From: JBBRYK01 sp038237665 | Lineage (GTDB): Bacteria > Actinomycetota > Thermoleophilia > Gaiellales > Gaiellaceae | Length of the DNA stretch: 61,775 bases | Assembly: GCA_038237665.1 (NCBI GenBank) | Contig: JBBRYK010000008.1 | Coordinates: forward strand, 1 to 61,775 | Direction of reading: 5' to 3' | Shown here: positions 1 through 7,660 of the stretch, piece by piece | Position numbering within the stretch: the first letter of the stretch is position 1 | Layout: each line of letters starts with the position of its first letter | Translations under genes and position numbers: made by a program | The notes under the pieces: model-generated | Told to the model about the DNA's origin: nothing | What the model saw: the letters and a program-made list of their open reading frames with translations, nothing else | The model's database searches: none

Positions 1-2
1 CC

Positions 3-89
3 AAACTCGCCGTCGCGATCGAACGCGGCCTCGCTCGCACCACCGTCCCGTCCCCCACCGAGGAGGCCGCTATCCTCGTCACCGCCTGA
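3..89 (+). CDS. C-terminal end of an unidentified gene cut by the window edge
   Basis: An open frame enters from the left edge and stops with TGA at 87-89 after 28 residues ending AAILVTA. Amino-acid composition is compatible with coding, but the piece is too short to assign. Positions 90-262 hold no intact gene. A 36-codon stretch ending at TGA 208-210 has two cysteines and looks coding-like, but I do not recognise it. Confidence 0.3.
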   Translation, partial: KLAVAIERGLARTTVPSPTEEAAILVTA

Positions 90-262
90 CCGTCATACCG
101 GGACCGCCGTCGCGAAGTTCCACGACGAACGGGACATCCTCTGCAGCGTCGCCTCCTGCCCCTTCAGCGCCCCCATCGCCACCGCGCACCCCCTCGCTCG
201 CTCAGGTTGAGCCGAGCTTAGGACCCCGGCCGGACCGCAAAGGGCGACTTTTTGGACAGGCC

Positions 263-508
263 CTTAACGCGAAACAAGTCCAGGTCTGGCTCGGCCATCA
301 CTCGCCAGCGTTCACGCTCGACACATACGTTCACCTACTGCCCGACGATCTGCCTGAGCCAGGTTTTCTCGACGCACTGACGGGGGGCAACGCGGAGGCA
401 ACAGGGCCCACCGAAACCGGCCAAACCACCGACGCCGTCCAGATGCCGGAACGCATCATTGGTCCGACGAAGACGAGCCCGGCCGAGGCTGCCGCCGGCA
501 TCCCGTGA
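263..508 (+). pseudogene. Tyrosine recombinase (phage-type integrase), C-terminal fragment
   Basis: The frame reads LNAKQVQVWLGHHSP followed by TLDTYVHLLPDDLP and ends at TGA 506-508. This is the final part of tyrosine site-specific recombinases: the helix with the conserved (W)LGH motif and, nine residues on, the TLDTY segment carrying the catalytic tyrosine nucleophile. Similarity starts abruptly at about 263. No start codon or upstream catalytic Arg/His-x-x-Arg region is visible, so the N-terminal four-fifths is missing and the fragment should be inactive. About 45 extra residues follow the tyrosine, which is common in actinobacterial integrases. With the resolvase, tRNA and IS remnants nearby it marks an old integration site. 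Confidence 0.75.
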
Positions 509-653
509 TGAAGGAGGTGCGACGGCGGTCCCAGTACCTCAGGTCCTGGCTGATCTTGCGGGCTAGCTCCCAGAGATAGTCACGGGGCGCTTCGCAACGA
601 CAGGACCGTTCTCGACGATCTTCTGGCCCTTGACCGCCCATTACGGGCTCAGG

Positions 654-945
654 TCAAGGTGCCGAGGCCACCTGCTTCACCGTGCTCGGATACCACTGCC
701 GCCCCCAACGAGCGGTCTGGATCCCCTCTGCGTTTAGAGCTCCAGCGATCGCCGACAGACCCATTCCGCGACCGCATCCGCTTGATCCTCTTCCGCACGC
801 GCTCGTCGATGCTCCGAGGCCGCCCAATCGGAACGCCTTGCGCCTTCTTCACCGCCAGCGCTGCCCTCGTGCGCTCCGAGATCAGCTCGCGCTCGTACTC
901 AGCGAACACGGCGAGCATCCTCGCCATCACGCGCCCGTGGGGAGT
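654..945 (-). pseudogene. Serine resolvase/invertase fragment with a frameshift
   Basis: Read on the minus strand, GTPHGRVMARMLAVFAEYER and ELISERTRAALAVKKAQG are the end of the resolvase catalytic domain and its long E helix, followed by the GRPRSIDERVRKRI linker. At about 764-766 the frame breaks. The neighbouring frame continues with MGLSAIAGALNAEGIQTA and RWGRQWYPSTVKQV, the normal C-terminal helix-turn-helix, and ends with TGA at 654-656. One extra base is enough to explain the break. Everything N-terminal of GTPHG, including the catalytic serine, is lost at the 945 junction. The fragment cannot be an active recombinase. Confidence 0.75.
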
Positions 946-962
946 GCCGAGGGTCGAAGGCG

Positions 963-1319
963 CAGACAGCGCTCAACCCGAGCACGTTCGGCACCGGCAA
1001 CGCTGCGATCGACAGCTGGTACGTGTCGAAGCCGGTCGGCGGAGTCGTGTGGACGGCCCCGGCGAAGGTAACGAGCGCCTCGTCCGATCCGGCTGCGAGC
1101 TCGCAGAACAACCTCGCGCGGCAGTTCTGGGGCGACTACAACACGCTCGTCTCCGTCGACGCGCACGCGTGGTTCATCTACACCGACGCTCGGAACGGCG
1201 TCGGCTGCCCCGCGGTCGACCAGTACCAGCGGACCGGGGGCACCAAGCCCGCGCCGCCTCTGGACTGCCCGTCGCAGTTCGGGAACACGGATGCGTTCGT
1301 CAGCGTGATTACGCCCTAG
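963..1319 (+). pseudogene. C-terminal fragment of a secreted Asp-box (BNR/sialidase-like) protein
   Basis: About 118 codons read in frame from the junction near 963 to TAG 1317-1319. The sequence ALNPSTFGTGNAAIDSWYVS, then QFWGDYNTLVS and AWFIYTDARNG, resembles the last blades of beta-propeller exported proteins with Asp-box repeats. The intact secreted protein at 27375-28745 has a comparable ending (YGYYEGLAA...HPIWTDTRD). No signal peptide or start belongs to this piece, because the upstream DNA is resolvase sequence in the opposite orientation. A GTG at 1023 could start a 98-residue peptide, but a decayed fragment is more likely. A strong hairpin follows the stop. Confidence 0.5.
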
Positions 1320-1346
1320 CGCGTCCGTCCACCACCTACCACGACA

Positions 1347-1374
1347 AGAAGGGGCCGCGACCGCGGCCCCTTCT
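1347..1374 (+). terminator. Perfect 12-bp hairpin, probable transcription terminator
   Basis: AGAAGGGGCCGC and GCGGCCCCTTCT form a perfect 12-bp stem around the tetraloop GACC, 28 nt after the stop of the Asp-box fragment. No T-tract follows, so it is a factor-independent-like hairpin of the kind common in GC-rich actinobacteria rather than a textbook intrinsic terminator. Its survival shows that the tail of the upstream gene was brought in together with its terminator. Confidence 0.6.
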
Positions 1375-1878
1375 GCGTACAGACGACCCAGCTGATTTGA
1401 CGCCCGAGCCGATCTGATGCTGAGCCGTCGCCGCCGAACTCGGCGAAGTTCATCTTCCTTTAGGCACTTTTCGGCTCCATGGCTCCTCAGAAATGGCTTG
1501 TTTAAGCCATGCGCCCGGCAAGAATCGAACTTGCGACCTCTGCCTCCGTAAAGCAGCTTGGCCAAGCTGACGCACCGGCCGTCGGGACCGGTGGGCGTCG
1601 AGCCTGGGAGGGCGGCTAGTTAGAAGCCTTCTTCGAGGGCACCCACGAGCGCATTGCGACCCGGTCCTCATCGGCAGGCGACAAGTCGGGCTGCGGTTTG
1701 CGGCGGAGCATCTAACGGGGCGAGCCTAGTAGGGCGCGGCCTGATCTTCAACAGGCCCGCGCGGCCGTCGGTACTACCGCCGTGTACGCGCACGACGTGC
1801 GCGCAACCCTTCGGCCACCTCCCCTGCGCTCCGCCAACGTTACCCTCACGGTGTGGTACGAGAGTCAAGTCCCAGGAC
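1375..1878. other. Non-coding stretch between remnants
   Basis: Apart from the tRNA remnant I see no gene, promoter or repeat here. Short open frames exist on both strands, but their residue composition is that of arbitrary GC-rich DNA. Confidence 0.5.
1511..1580 (-). pseudogene. tRNA-Arg(ACG)-like remnant, 3' half (possible integration site)
   Basis: Read on the minus strand there is an anticodon arm CTGCT-TTACGGA-GGCAG with ACG at the anticodon positions. It is followed by AGGTC, a normal T-arm (GCAAG-TTCGATT-CTTGC), the acceptor 3' strand CGGGCGC and discriminator A. The 5' half is wrong: no GCGCCCG acceptor strand pairs with the 3' strand, and the only D-arm that can fold (CAGC/GCTG) overlaps the anticodon stem by three bases. 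It therefore looks like the 3' portion of a tRNA-Arg gene, the part normally copied by tyrosine integrases at attachment sites, consistent with the integrase fragment at 263-508. Not expected to be functional. Confidence 0.5.
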
Positions 1879-3247
1879 GTGGTGTAACTCGTCTGGATGG
1901 TCGGCGGCTCAGGCCGCGGTCAGCTCTCGGGTCTCCTTTCTGTCTTGGTCGTCTCTTTGTTCTTGATCGAGTACGGCTTCCAGGGAGTGGTTGCTGAGGT
2001 AGCGTCGGCTGACGAGCCATTCGTCGTTTTGTTCGATGACGATGCTGGCGGCGAGGCGGATCAGGGAGCGGTCGTTGGGGAAGATGCCGACGACGTCGGT
2101 GCGTCGGCCGATTTCGCGGTTGAAGCGCTCGAGTGGGTTGGTGGAGCGGATCTTCGTCCAGTGGTCGGTGGGGAAGCTGTAGAAGGCGAGCAGGTCCTCC
2201 TCGGCCTGCTCAAGCAGCGTCGCGACCTTGGGGAGCGGTTTGCGTAGTCGTTCGAGCGCGTCACCGACGAGCTCGCGTGCTTGCTCGCCGCTGTCGGCGT
2301 TGAAGATCGGCCGGATCAGCGCGGGGAGCATCGGCTGCTGCTCACGGCGCGCATGCCCGAGCGTCTCGCGCAGGAAGTGGACGCTGCAGCGCTGCCAGGG
2401 GCAGCCGAGCACCTGCCCGATCGCCTTCTTCAAGCCGGCGTGGGCGTCGGAGACGACCAGCCGCACCCCGGCTAGGCCGCGCTCGACCAGATCGATCGCG
2501 CAGGAACGCGCGCCAGAACGCTTCGGTCTCCGCCTCGCCGACGTCGAGGGCGATCACTTCCCGGTAGCCGGACTCATGCACACCGTAGGCGAGCACCAGG
2601 CACTTGCGCACCACGCGGCCGCCGTCTCGGACCTTCTCGACCTTCGCGTCCAGCCAAAGGTACGGGTAGCGGCCCTCCAATGGCCGCTGGCGAAACGCGT
2701 CGACCTGCTCGTCCAGGCCCTGGCAGATCCGGGAGACCTCGCTCCGAGAGACGCGCAGTCCGAGCGACTCGACGACCTGGTCGACCTTCCGTGTCGAGAC
2801 GCCAGCGACGTACGCCTCCTGCACAACCGACACCAATGCCTGCTCGCTGCGCCGGCGCGGCTCCAGGAAGCTCGGGAAGTAGCTTCCGCGCCGTAGCTTC
2901 GGGATCGCCAGCTCGAGCTCTCCTGCCCGCGTAGCCCAGGGCCGAGAGCGGTAGCCGTTGCGATGCGTCAATCGCTCCTCCGGCACGCGCTCGCCGCGGC
3001 CGGCGCCGATCAGGTCCGATACCTCCGCCTCCATCAACTGCTGTACCACCCAATGCAGGCTCTCCCGCAGGAAGTCGAGCCCCTCACCTTCAAGCAGATG
3101 GGCAACGACCTCGTCAGCCGTCATCCTCTTCCTCTCGGCCATCGTGGTGACTCTCCTCTCGTCGTCGTCTTCGAAGGACCCGACGAGTCTGAGCGCCACG
3201 GTGGCCGGAACTATCCGCCCACTCCGTCCGGTGCGCTCCTACACCAC
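1879..3247 (-). mobile_element. IS256-family insertion sequence (inactivated)
   Basis: A 1369-bp element, normal size for IS256, is bounded by short inverted ends: GTGGTGTA at 1879-1886 and its complement TACACCAC at 3240-3247. Similarity between the ends fades after eight bases, so the exact terminal repeats are uncertain. The flanks (CCCAGGAC on the left, GCTACGGG on the right) show no target-site duplication, which suggests an old insertion, later rearrangement, or misplaced ends. It carries a single transposase gene on the minus strand, broken by a frameshift. Confidence 0.65.
1909..3142 (-). pseudogene. IS256-family transposase split by a 4-bp duplication
   Basis: DDE transposase of the mutator/IS256 type. 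The ATG at 3140-3142 begins MAERKRMTADEVVAHLL. The first acidic residue lies in YLWLDAKVEKVR. After FWRAFLRD the frame is lost, and it resumes as LVERGLAGVRLVVSDAHAG (second D), followed by CPWQRCSVHFLRETL and STNPLERFNREIGRRTDVVG with the catalytic E. The break coincides with a tandem GATCGATC at 2490-2497. Removing one GATC restores a single frame of normal IS256 length (about 410 residues). All catalytic residues are intact, so the inactivation is recent, or it is an assembly error. Confidence 0.85.
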
Positions 3248-3315
3248 GCTACGGGACGTGACCGGAACGACGCAACGAGTGGGTTCAGGTTGTCACCTCG
3301 AGAGGCGCGACGCGG

Positions 3316-3570
3316 TTGCCATGGGAGAGCCGCCAAGAACTGCTCGAGAGGCTTCGGGACGCTCCCGCCGCAGCATCGATCGTGACGGCGTTCGAAGCCG
3401 TGGGGACATCCCGGCCGGTCACGCTGGACGCGGACGGGAAAGACCTCCTCTACGCGGTGGTCAGGCTCTGGCTCAACGAGGTCGGCGTCGATGGGCTGCC
3501 GCCTGAGATCCTCGATCTTCGGAACGCGCTGATCGACAACAACTCACACGACCGCGGCGCCGGTCCTTAA
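3316..3570 (+). CDS. Small hypothetical protein (84 aa)
   Basis: TTG at 3316 opens MPWESRQELLERLRDAP, followed by AVVRLWLNEVGVDGLPPEIL and DLRNALIDNNSHDRG. Residue choice is protein-like: amphipathic helices, few prolines in the middle, acidic overall. I do not recognise a family. The frame stays open upstream toward the IS end, so it may be the tail of a gene interrupted by the element. No good ribosome-binding site precedes the TTG. Confidence 0.45.
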   Translation: MPWESRQELLERLRDAPAAASIVTAFEAVGTSRPVTLDADGKDLLYAVVRLWLNEVGVDGLPPEILDLRNALIDNNSHDRGAGP

Positions 3571-3660
3571 CTGCACGGTTCTGCGCCCGCGAGGGTCAGC
3601 CGTTCAGCGTCGCCAAGCAGCGACGGGCTGACCTACTCAAGGGCTCGGCTCGGATTGTTA

Positions 3661-4088
3661 CCGAGGCCGGTTGCCACCGAAATCGGTAAAGCTGCCTGTA
3701 CAAAACGGTCTCGCTGCCTTGTAACGCGCGGCGAAGTCGCGGAGTGCGGCTTCGTCGGGGAAGGAGACGATGGCTCCTTCGGCGCCTGCAGCCCATCCCC
3801 ACGCCGAGGGTGAAACGGCCGCCGGAGAGCTCCTGCACCGTCGCGACCTCCTTGGCCAGGTGCATCGGGTTATGCAGGGGCACGAGCACGATCGAGGTGC
3901 CCAGCCCGATCCGCTGCGTCCACCCGGCGATCCAGCCGAGCGTGACAAGCGGATCGTAGACGCGCCCGTACGGGTCAACCGCCTCCGGACCGACAATGAT
4001 GTGCTCGGTCGCCCACACCGAATCAAAGCCAAGCTCCTCGGCCAGCTCGGCAACACGCCGAATCTCCACTGGCGAGACCTCCTGGGTC
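3661..4088 (-). pseudogene. LLM-class (F420/FMN luciferase-like) oxidoreductase, decayed N-terminal part
   Basis: Minus-strand residues covering about 3791-4075 read SPVEIRRVAELAEELGFDSV, WATEHIIVGPEA and RIGLGTSIVLVPLHNPMHLA, then LSGGRFTLGVGMG. This is the core of bacterial luciferase-like TIM-barrel oxidoreductases, which use F420 or FMN. The first strand and the start codon are missing. After GVGMG the frame shifts, and an unrelated-looking tail (AIVSFPDEAALRDFAARYKA) ends near 3661. The usual substrate and cofactor-binding second half is absent. It cannot be functional. A different LLM C-terminal scrap occurs at 41933-42121. Confidence 0.7.
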
Positions 4089-4327
4089 TCAAAGGCGTTT
4101 CGGGTCTCGAGGAAAGGATGGGAACCGAATCTCCGAGCGCACCTGGCTGCCGCCGCCAGGCGCTGCCGCAGGCACTTTCCATGCCGCGTGGAAAACCGGC
4201 CCCAAGGCTCACCGTTGCTCACAACGTCTCCCTTCTCATCGATTGCCAATACAACGGAGAAAGGCGTCATTCAGTTGCGGGGGACGACGGACCGGCCGTT
4301 CGCCCCACGCTGCGAGACGATGGTGCG

Positions 4328-5470
4328 GTGACGCGACGGATCGTTGCCGGCAGCTGTGCGCTCGCGGTCTCGGCCGGGTGGAACATCACGAACGTCGGGC
4401 CGATTGCCGACACCGAAGCGCATGCCTACGGCGTCGGTCTGGCGGCGGTCGGGCTCTTCACGACCGCGCTGTTCGTGGGGCACCTGCTCTCCCAGATCCC
4501 GACCGGCCGCCTCACCGACCGGCTCGGAGCGCGCCGGGTCGGCTTCGCGGCGCTCATCTGGATCGCCGCTTGTAACACGGTGTTACTTGCCACGCCGAGC
4601 CCGACCGTGGCTCTGGTCGGCCGTGCGGTCGCCGGCGTCGGAACCGGAGCGGTGTTCGTGGCGGGAAGCGACTACGCACGCTCGGCGCGGACGCCGCTGG
4701 CGCAGGGCCTCTTCGGCGGCGCATCGATGGCCGGCAGCGGGCTGGCCATTGCGCTGATGCCGACGCTCGCCGACTGGCTCGATTGGCGGGCGCCGTACTG
4801 GACGGGCCTCGTCCTCGCGGTTGCCGCGCTGCCTGTGCTGGCGGCCGCTCCGGCCGACCGCGAGCGGCCGCATCACCGAGGCGACCTGCCCGGGCGTGTG
4901 CTTTCCGACCTGCGGCTGTATCGCCTCGGGGCGGTGCATGCTGCCTCGTTCGGGCTCAGCGTCGTCGCGGGGAACTGGGTGGTCACGCTCCTGACCCGGA
5001 CGAGCGGATTCAGCCACGTCAAGGCAGGGGCAGTCGGTACGTTCGTCCTCCTCGGCGGGCTCGTCACGCGGCCGGTGGGAGGTGTGATCCTCCGCCGTCG
5101 CCCGGAGTCGGCGCGGCCGATGATCGCCGCCAGCCTGCTCGCCGGCGCGATCGGAACGGCTGTGCTGGCCGCGTTCACGTCGCTTCCCCTGGGGCTCGCC
5201 CTGGCGGCGGCTGTTGTCTCGGGTGCCGCCGCGGGCCTCCCGTTCGCGGCCATCTTCACGGCCGCGCAACGCCTTCGGCCCGATGCGCCGGGCGCGGCAG
5301 TCGGGCTCGTGAACGCCGTCGCCGTCCTGGTCATCCTCGCCGGGACGCCTCTTGCCGGGCTGGCGTTCTCGCTCCCGGGCCACGGAAGGATCGGGTTCGC
5401 CGTGCTCGCGGCCCTCTGGGCGGCGGCGTTCCTGGCGATGCCCAGGCGCGAAGAGCTCGAGGCCCGCTAG
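4328..5470 (+). CDS. MFS transporter (about 380 aa)
   Basis: Major facilitator with about 12 hydrophobic segments and the loop 2-3 signature GRLTDRLGARRVGF. GTG at 4328 was chosen because the transmembrane core starts right behind it (RRIVAGSCALAVSAGWNITN). A second gene at 58075-59235 encodes a closely similar protein over its whole length, including AGWN.(T)NVG at the start and SLPG.GRIG(F/L)AV near the end. Substrate unknown; export or uptake of an organic acid or ureide-derived metabolite would fit the neighbourhood. It ends 4 nt inside the convergent GNAT gene. It is the first intact conventional gene after the mobile-element graveyard. Confidence 0.85.
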   Translation: MTRRIVAGSCALAVSAGWNITNVGPIADTEAHAYGVGLAAVGLFTTALFVGHLLSQIPTGRLTDRLGARRVGFAALIWIAACNTVLLATPSPTVALVGRAVAGVGTGAVFVAGSDYARSARTPLAQGLFGGASMAGSGLAIALMPTLADWLDWRAPYWTGLVLAVAALPVLAAAPADRERPHHRGDLPGRVLSDLRLYRLGAVHAASFGLSVVAGNWVVTLLTRTSGFSHVKAGAVGTFVLLGGLVTRPVGGVILRRRPESARPMIAASLLAGAIGTAVLAAFTSLPLGLALAAAVVSGAAAGLPFAAIFTAAQRLRPDAPGAAVGLVNAVAVLVILAGTPLAGLAFSLPGHGRIGFAVLAALWAAAFLAMPRREELEAR

Positions 5471-6156
5471 GCGACCTCGTCGAGCAGGATCTCGATGTCG
5501 AAGAGCGGCTGGAAGCCGACGCGCTCGAGGACCGGACGCGACATCGCACCGGCATACACGAGCAGCGCCGTCGCACCCCGGGCGGCCGCGTCGTCCCAGC
5601 GAGCCCGGACGAGAGCGCGGTAGACGCCGCGTCCCCGCGCCTGGGGCACGACCCCACCGCTGACGAGCAGGGAACAGCGGTCGACGTACGCCGAGCGTCC
5701 GGAGCCGACGAGCTCGCCGTCGAGCCAGGCGCCGAAGGTGCGGGTGTACTTGCCCTCGCGCAGCTCCCATTGCTCGTCGAGGTCGGCACGGGCCCGTTCC
5801 CGCCGCTCCTCGGGGCTGCCGAAGGCGACCCCGGCCACCTCGGTGGCCTCGCGCAGCTCTTCGATCGTCGCCACCGGCCGCGCCTCGACACCGCGGACTC
5901 CGGGGGGTTCGTCCAGGATGACCATCGCCGTCGTCCAGGGCTGGTGGTCCGGTCCATCGGCGGTCCGAAGACCCAGCCGGCGGAGTCGCTCCGAGAGGTC
6001 GGGCGGCTCGACGTCGGGGCCGAGCCACCACTCGACTTCTGCCACCCCACGCTCCCGGGCCGCCGTGCGAACTTCCTCGAGCGCGCCCTGGACGTCATCG
6101 AGCCGGAACGGATAGGCCGAGGTGAAGAGCCGGTTCGGCCCGAAGAAGATGCACAT
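5467..6156 (-). CDS. GNAT-family N-acetyltransferase (229 aa)
   Basis: The acetyl-CoA binding motif GVVPQARGRGVYRALVRARW (about residues 167-186) and the following ARGATALLVYAGAMSRPVLE and RVGFQPL are typical of the C-terminal GNAT domain. The N-terminal half (EVEWWLGPDVEPPDLSERL) probably forms a second, degenerate GNAT fold, as in tandem-GNAT proteins. ATG 6156 is the first canonical start, but the frame stays open upstream to about 6250 with plausible sequence (DWLRRLAACAPAYDNELAPG), so the protein may be longer with an unusual start. The gene overlaps the convergent MFS gene by 4 nt and lies close behind the aminotransferase on the same strand. Substrate unknown. Confidence 0.8.
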   Translation of the reverse strand: MCIFFGPNRLFTSAYPFRLDDVQGALEEVRTAARERGVAEVEWWLGPDVEPPDLSERLRRLGLRTADGPDHQPWTTAMVILDEPPGVRGVEARPVATIEELREATEVAGVAFGSPEERRERARADLDEQWELREGKYTRTFGAWLDGELVGSGRSAYVDRCSLLVSGGVVPQARGRGVYRALVRARWDDAAARGATALLVYAGAMSRPVLERVGFQPLFDIEILLDEVA

Positions 6157-6251
6157 CCGCTCGTCGAGCAGACGCTCGAATCCAGGTGCGAGCTCGTTGT
6201 CATAGGCGGGCGCGCAGGCGGCGAGCCGGCGCAGCCAGTCAGGTACTTGGC

Positions 6252-7610
6252 TCAGCTGCCCGTGTAGTACTCGTCGGCGATCGCGAGGACGTCGTCGAGA
6301 ATGGCGAGGCCCTCGTCGAGCTCGTCCCGCGTGATCACGAGCGGCGGGACGACCATGACGACGTTCCAGTGGACGAACAGGTAGAGGCCGCGCTCCATCG
6401 CCGCCTTGGTCATCCGCACGATCGGCGCCGCAGCCTCGCCGCCGGCGTTGTAGGGCACGAGCGGCTCGCGCGTCTTGCGGTCGCGGACGAGCTCGACCCC
6501 GAAGAAGAGCCCCTTGCCGCGAACCTCGCCGATCGAGGGATGCCGCTCAGCGAGCCCCGCGAGCTCTTCGCGCACGACCTCGCCCTGCGCCGCCGCGTGC
6601 TCGACGATCCCCTCCTCGCGAAAGGCCTCGATCGACGCCACGCCCGCCGCGCACGCGAGCGGGTGCCCGCTGTAGGTGAGCCCGCCCTGGAACGGCTTGT
6701 CCTGAATCCAGTCGGAGATCGGGTCGGAGATGACCATCGCGCCGAGGGGGACGTAGCCCGAGTTGATCCCTTTCGCGACCGTGAGGATGTCGGGCACGAC
6801 GTCCCAGTGGTCGCAGGCGAACCAGCGGCCGGTGCGGCCGAAGCCGGCCATGACCTCGTCGAAGATGAGGACGATCCCGTAGCGGTCGCAGACCTCGCGC
6901 ACCGACTGGAGGTAGCCGTCGGGCGGCACGATCACCCCGTTCGTGCCGGTAATCGTCTCGAGGATGAACGCGGCTATGTTCTGCGGCCCCTCGTACTGGA
7001 TCAACTCCTCGAGATGCGGGCCGCCCGTGCAGACCGGGCACGGGTCGGGGTGCCCCGCCGAGCAGCGATACGTGTACGGGTCGAAGGCTCGGACGACGCC
7101 CGGGATCCCCGGCTCTGCCGCCCAGCGGCGTGGGTCGCCCGTGAGCGTGATCCCGCCGGCGGTGGCCCCGTGGTACGAGCGGTAGCGCGCGATGATCTTG
7201 TGGCGGCCCGTGTACCAGCGGGCGAGCTTGATCGCGTTCTCGTTCGCCTCCGCCCCGCCGTTCGTGAAGAACGACCTGTTCAGGTTCCCGGGGGCGACCT
7301 CGGCGATCAGGCGCGCGAGCTCGCTGCGCTTGTCGTTCGCCATCGGCGGCCCGATCGTGCACAGCCGATCGGCCTGCTCCTTGATCGCCGCGACGATCTT
7401 CGGATGCTGGTGGCCGATGTTGACGTTGACCAGCTGCGACGCGAAGTCGAGGTAGCGGTTCCCGTCATAGTCCCAGAAGTAGCAGCCTTCGGCGCCCGCG
7501 ACGAGCAGCGGCGAAATCGCCGACTGCACCGACCAGGAGTGCAGCACGTATCGCGCATCGTCCTCGCGGACGCGGGCGGCCAGCTCCGCGTTCGACTCGA
7601 CGGTCGCCAT
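6252..7610 (-). CDS. Class III PLP aminotransferase (omega-amino acid/beta-alanine type)
   Basis: A 452-residue fold-type I transaminase. It shows FFTNGGAEANENAIKLARW (phosphate/substrate region, about 115-132), SYHGAT, FDEVMAGFGRTG with Asp251 for the PLP ring nitrogen, and AKGINSGYVPLGA with Schiff-base Lys280. An extra YRCSAGHPDPCPVC segment (181-194) is seen in a subset of this family. Family members convert taurine, beta-alanine, GABA or similar amines with pyruvate. The divergent neighbour 51 bp away is a malonate/methylmalonate-semialdehyde dehydrogenase, so beta-alanine or 3-aminoisobutyrate (end products of reductive pyrimidine degradation) are the best guesses. Exact substrate not provable from sequence. 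Confidence 0.88.
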   Translation of the reverse strand: MATVESNAELAARVREDDARYVLHSWSVQSAISPLLVAGAEGCYFWDYDGNRYLDFASQLVNVNIGHQHPKIVAAIKEQADRLCTIGPPMANDKRSELARLIAEVAPGNLNRSFFTNGGAEANENAIKLARWYTGRHKIIARYRSYHGATAGGITLTGDPRRWAAEPGIPGVVRAFDPYTYRCSAGHPDPCPVCTGGPHLEELIQYEGPQNIAAFILETITGTNGVIVPPDGYLQSVREVCDRYGIVLIFDEVMAGFGRTGRWFACDHWDVVPDILTVAKGINSGYVPLGAMVISDPISDWIQDKPFQGGLTYSGHPLACAAGVASIEAFREEGIVEHAAAQGEVVREELAGLAERHPSIGEVRGKGLFFGVELVRDRKTREPLVPYNAGGEAAAPIVRMTKAAMERGLYLFVHWNVVMVVPPLVITRDELDEGLAILDDVLAIADEYYTGS

Positions 7611-7660
7611 CTGCGAAGCCTAGCGCGGGTACCCTGCGTAGTTCACGCGAGGAGGCTTGA

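Noticed and set aside
456..641. 61-codon minus-strand frame containing D-Y-L-W-E-L-A-R-K-I as a small gene.
   Set aside because: It overlaps the integrase tail, has no ribosome-binding site, and I recognise no family. Possibly another remnant, but unsupported.
1511..1580. Functional tRNA gene on the minus strand.
   Set aside because: The T-arm, anticodon arm and 3' acceptor strand are good, but the 5' acceptor strand does not pair and the only D-stem overlaps the anticodon stem.
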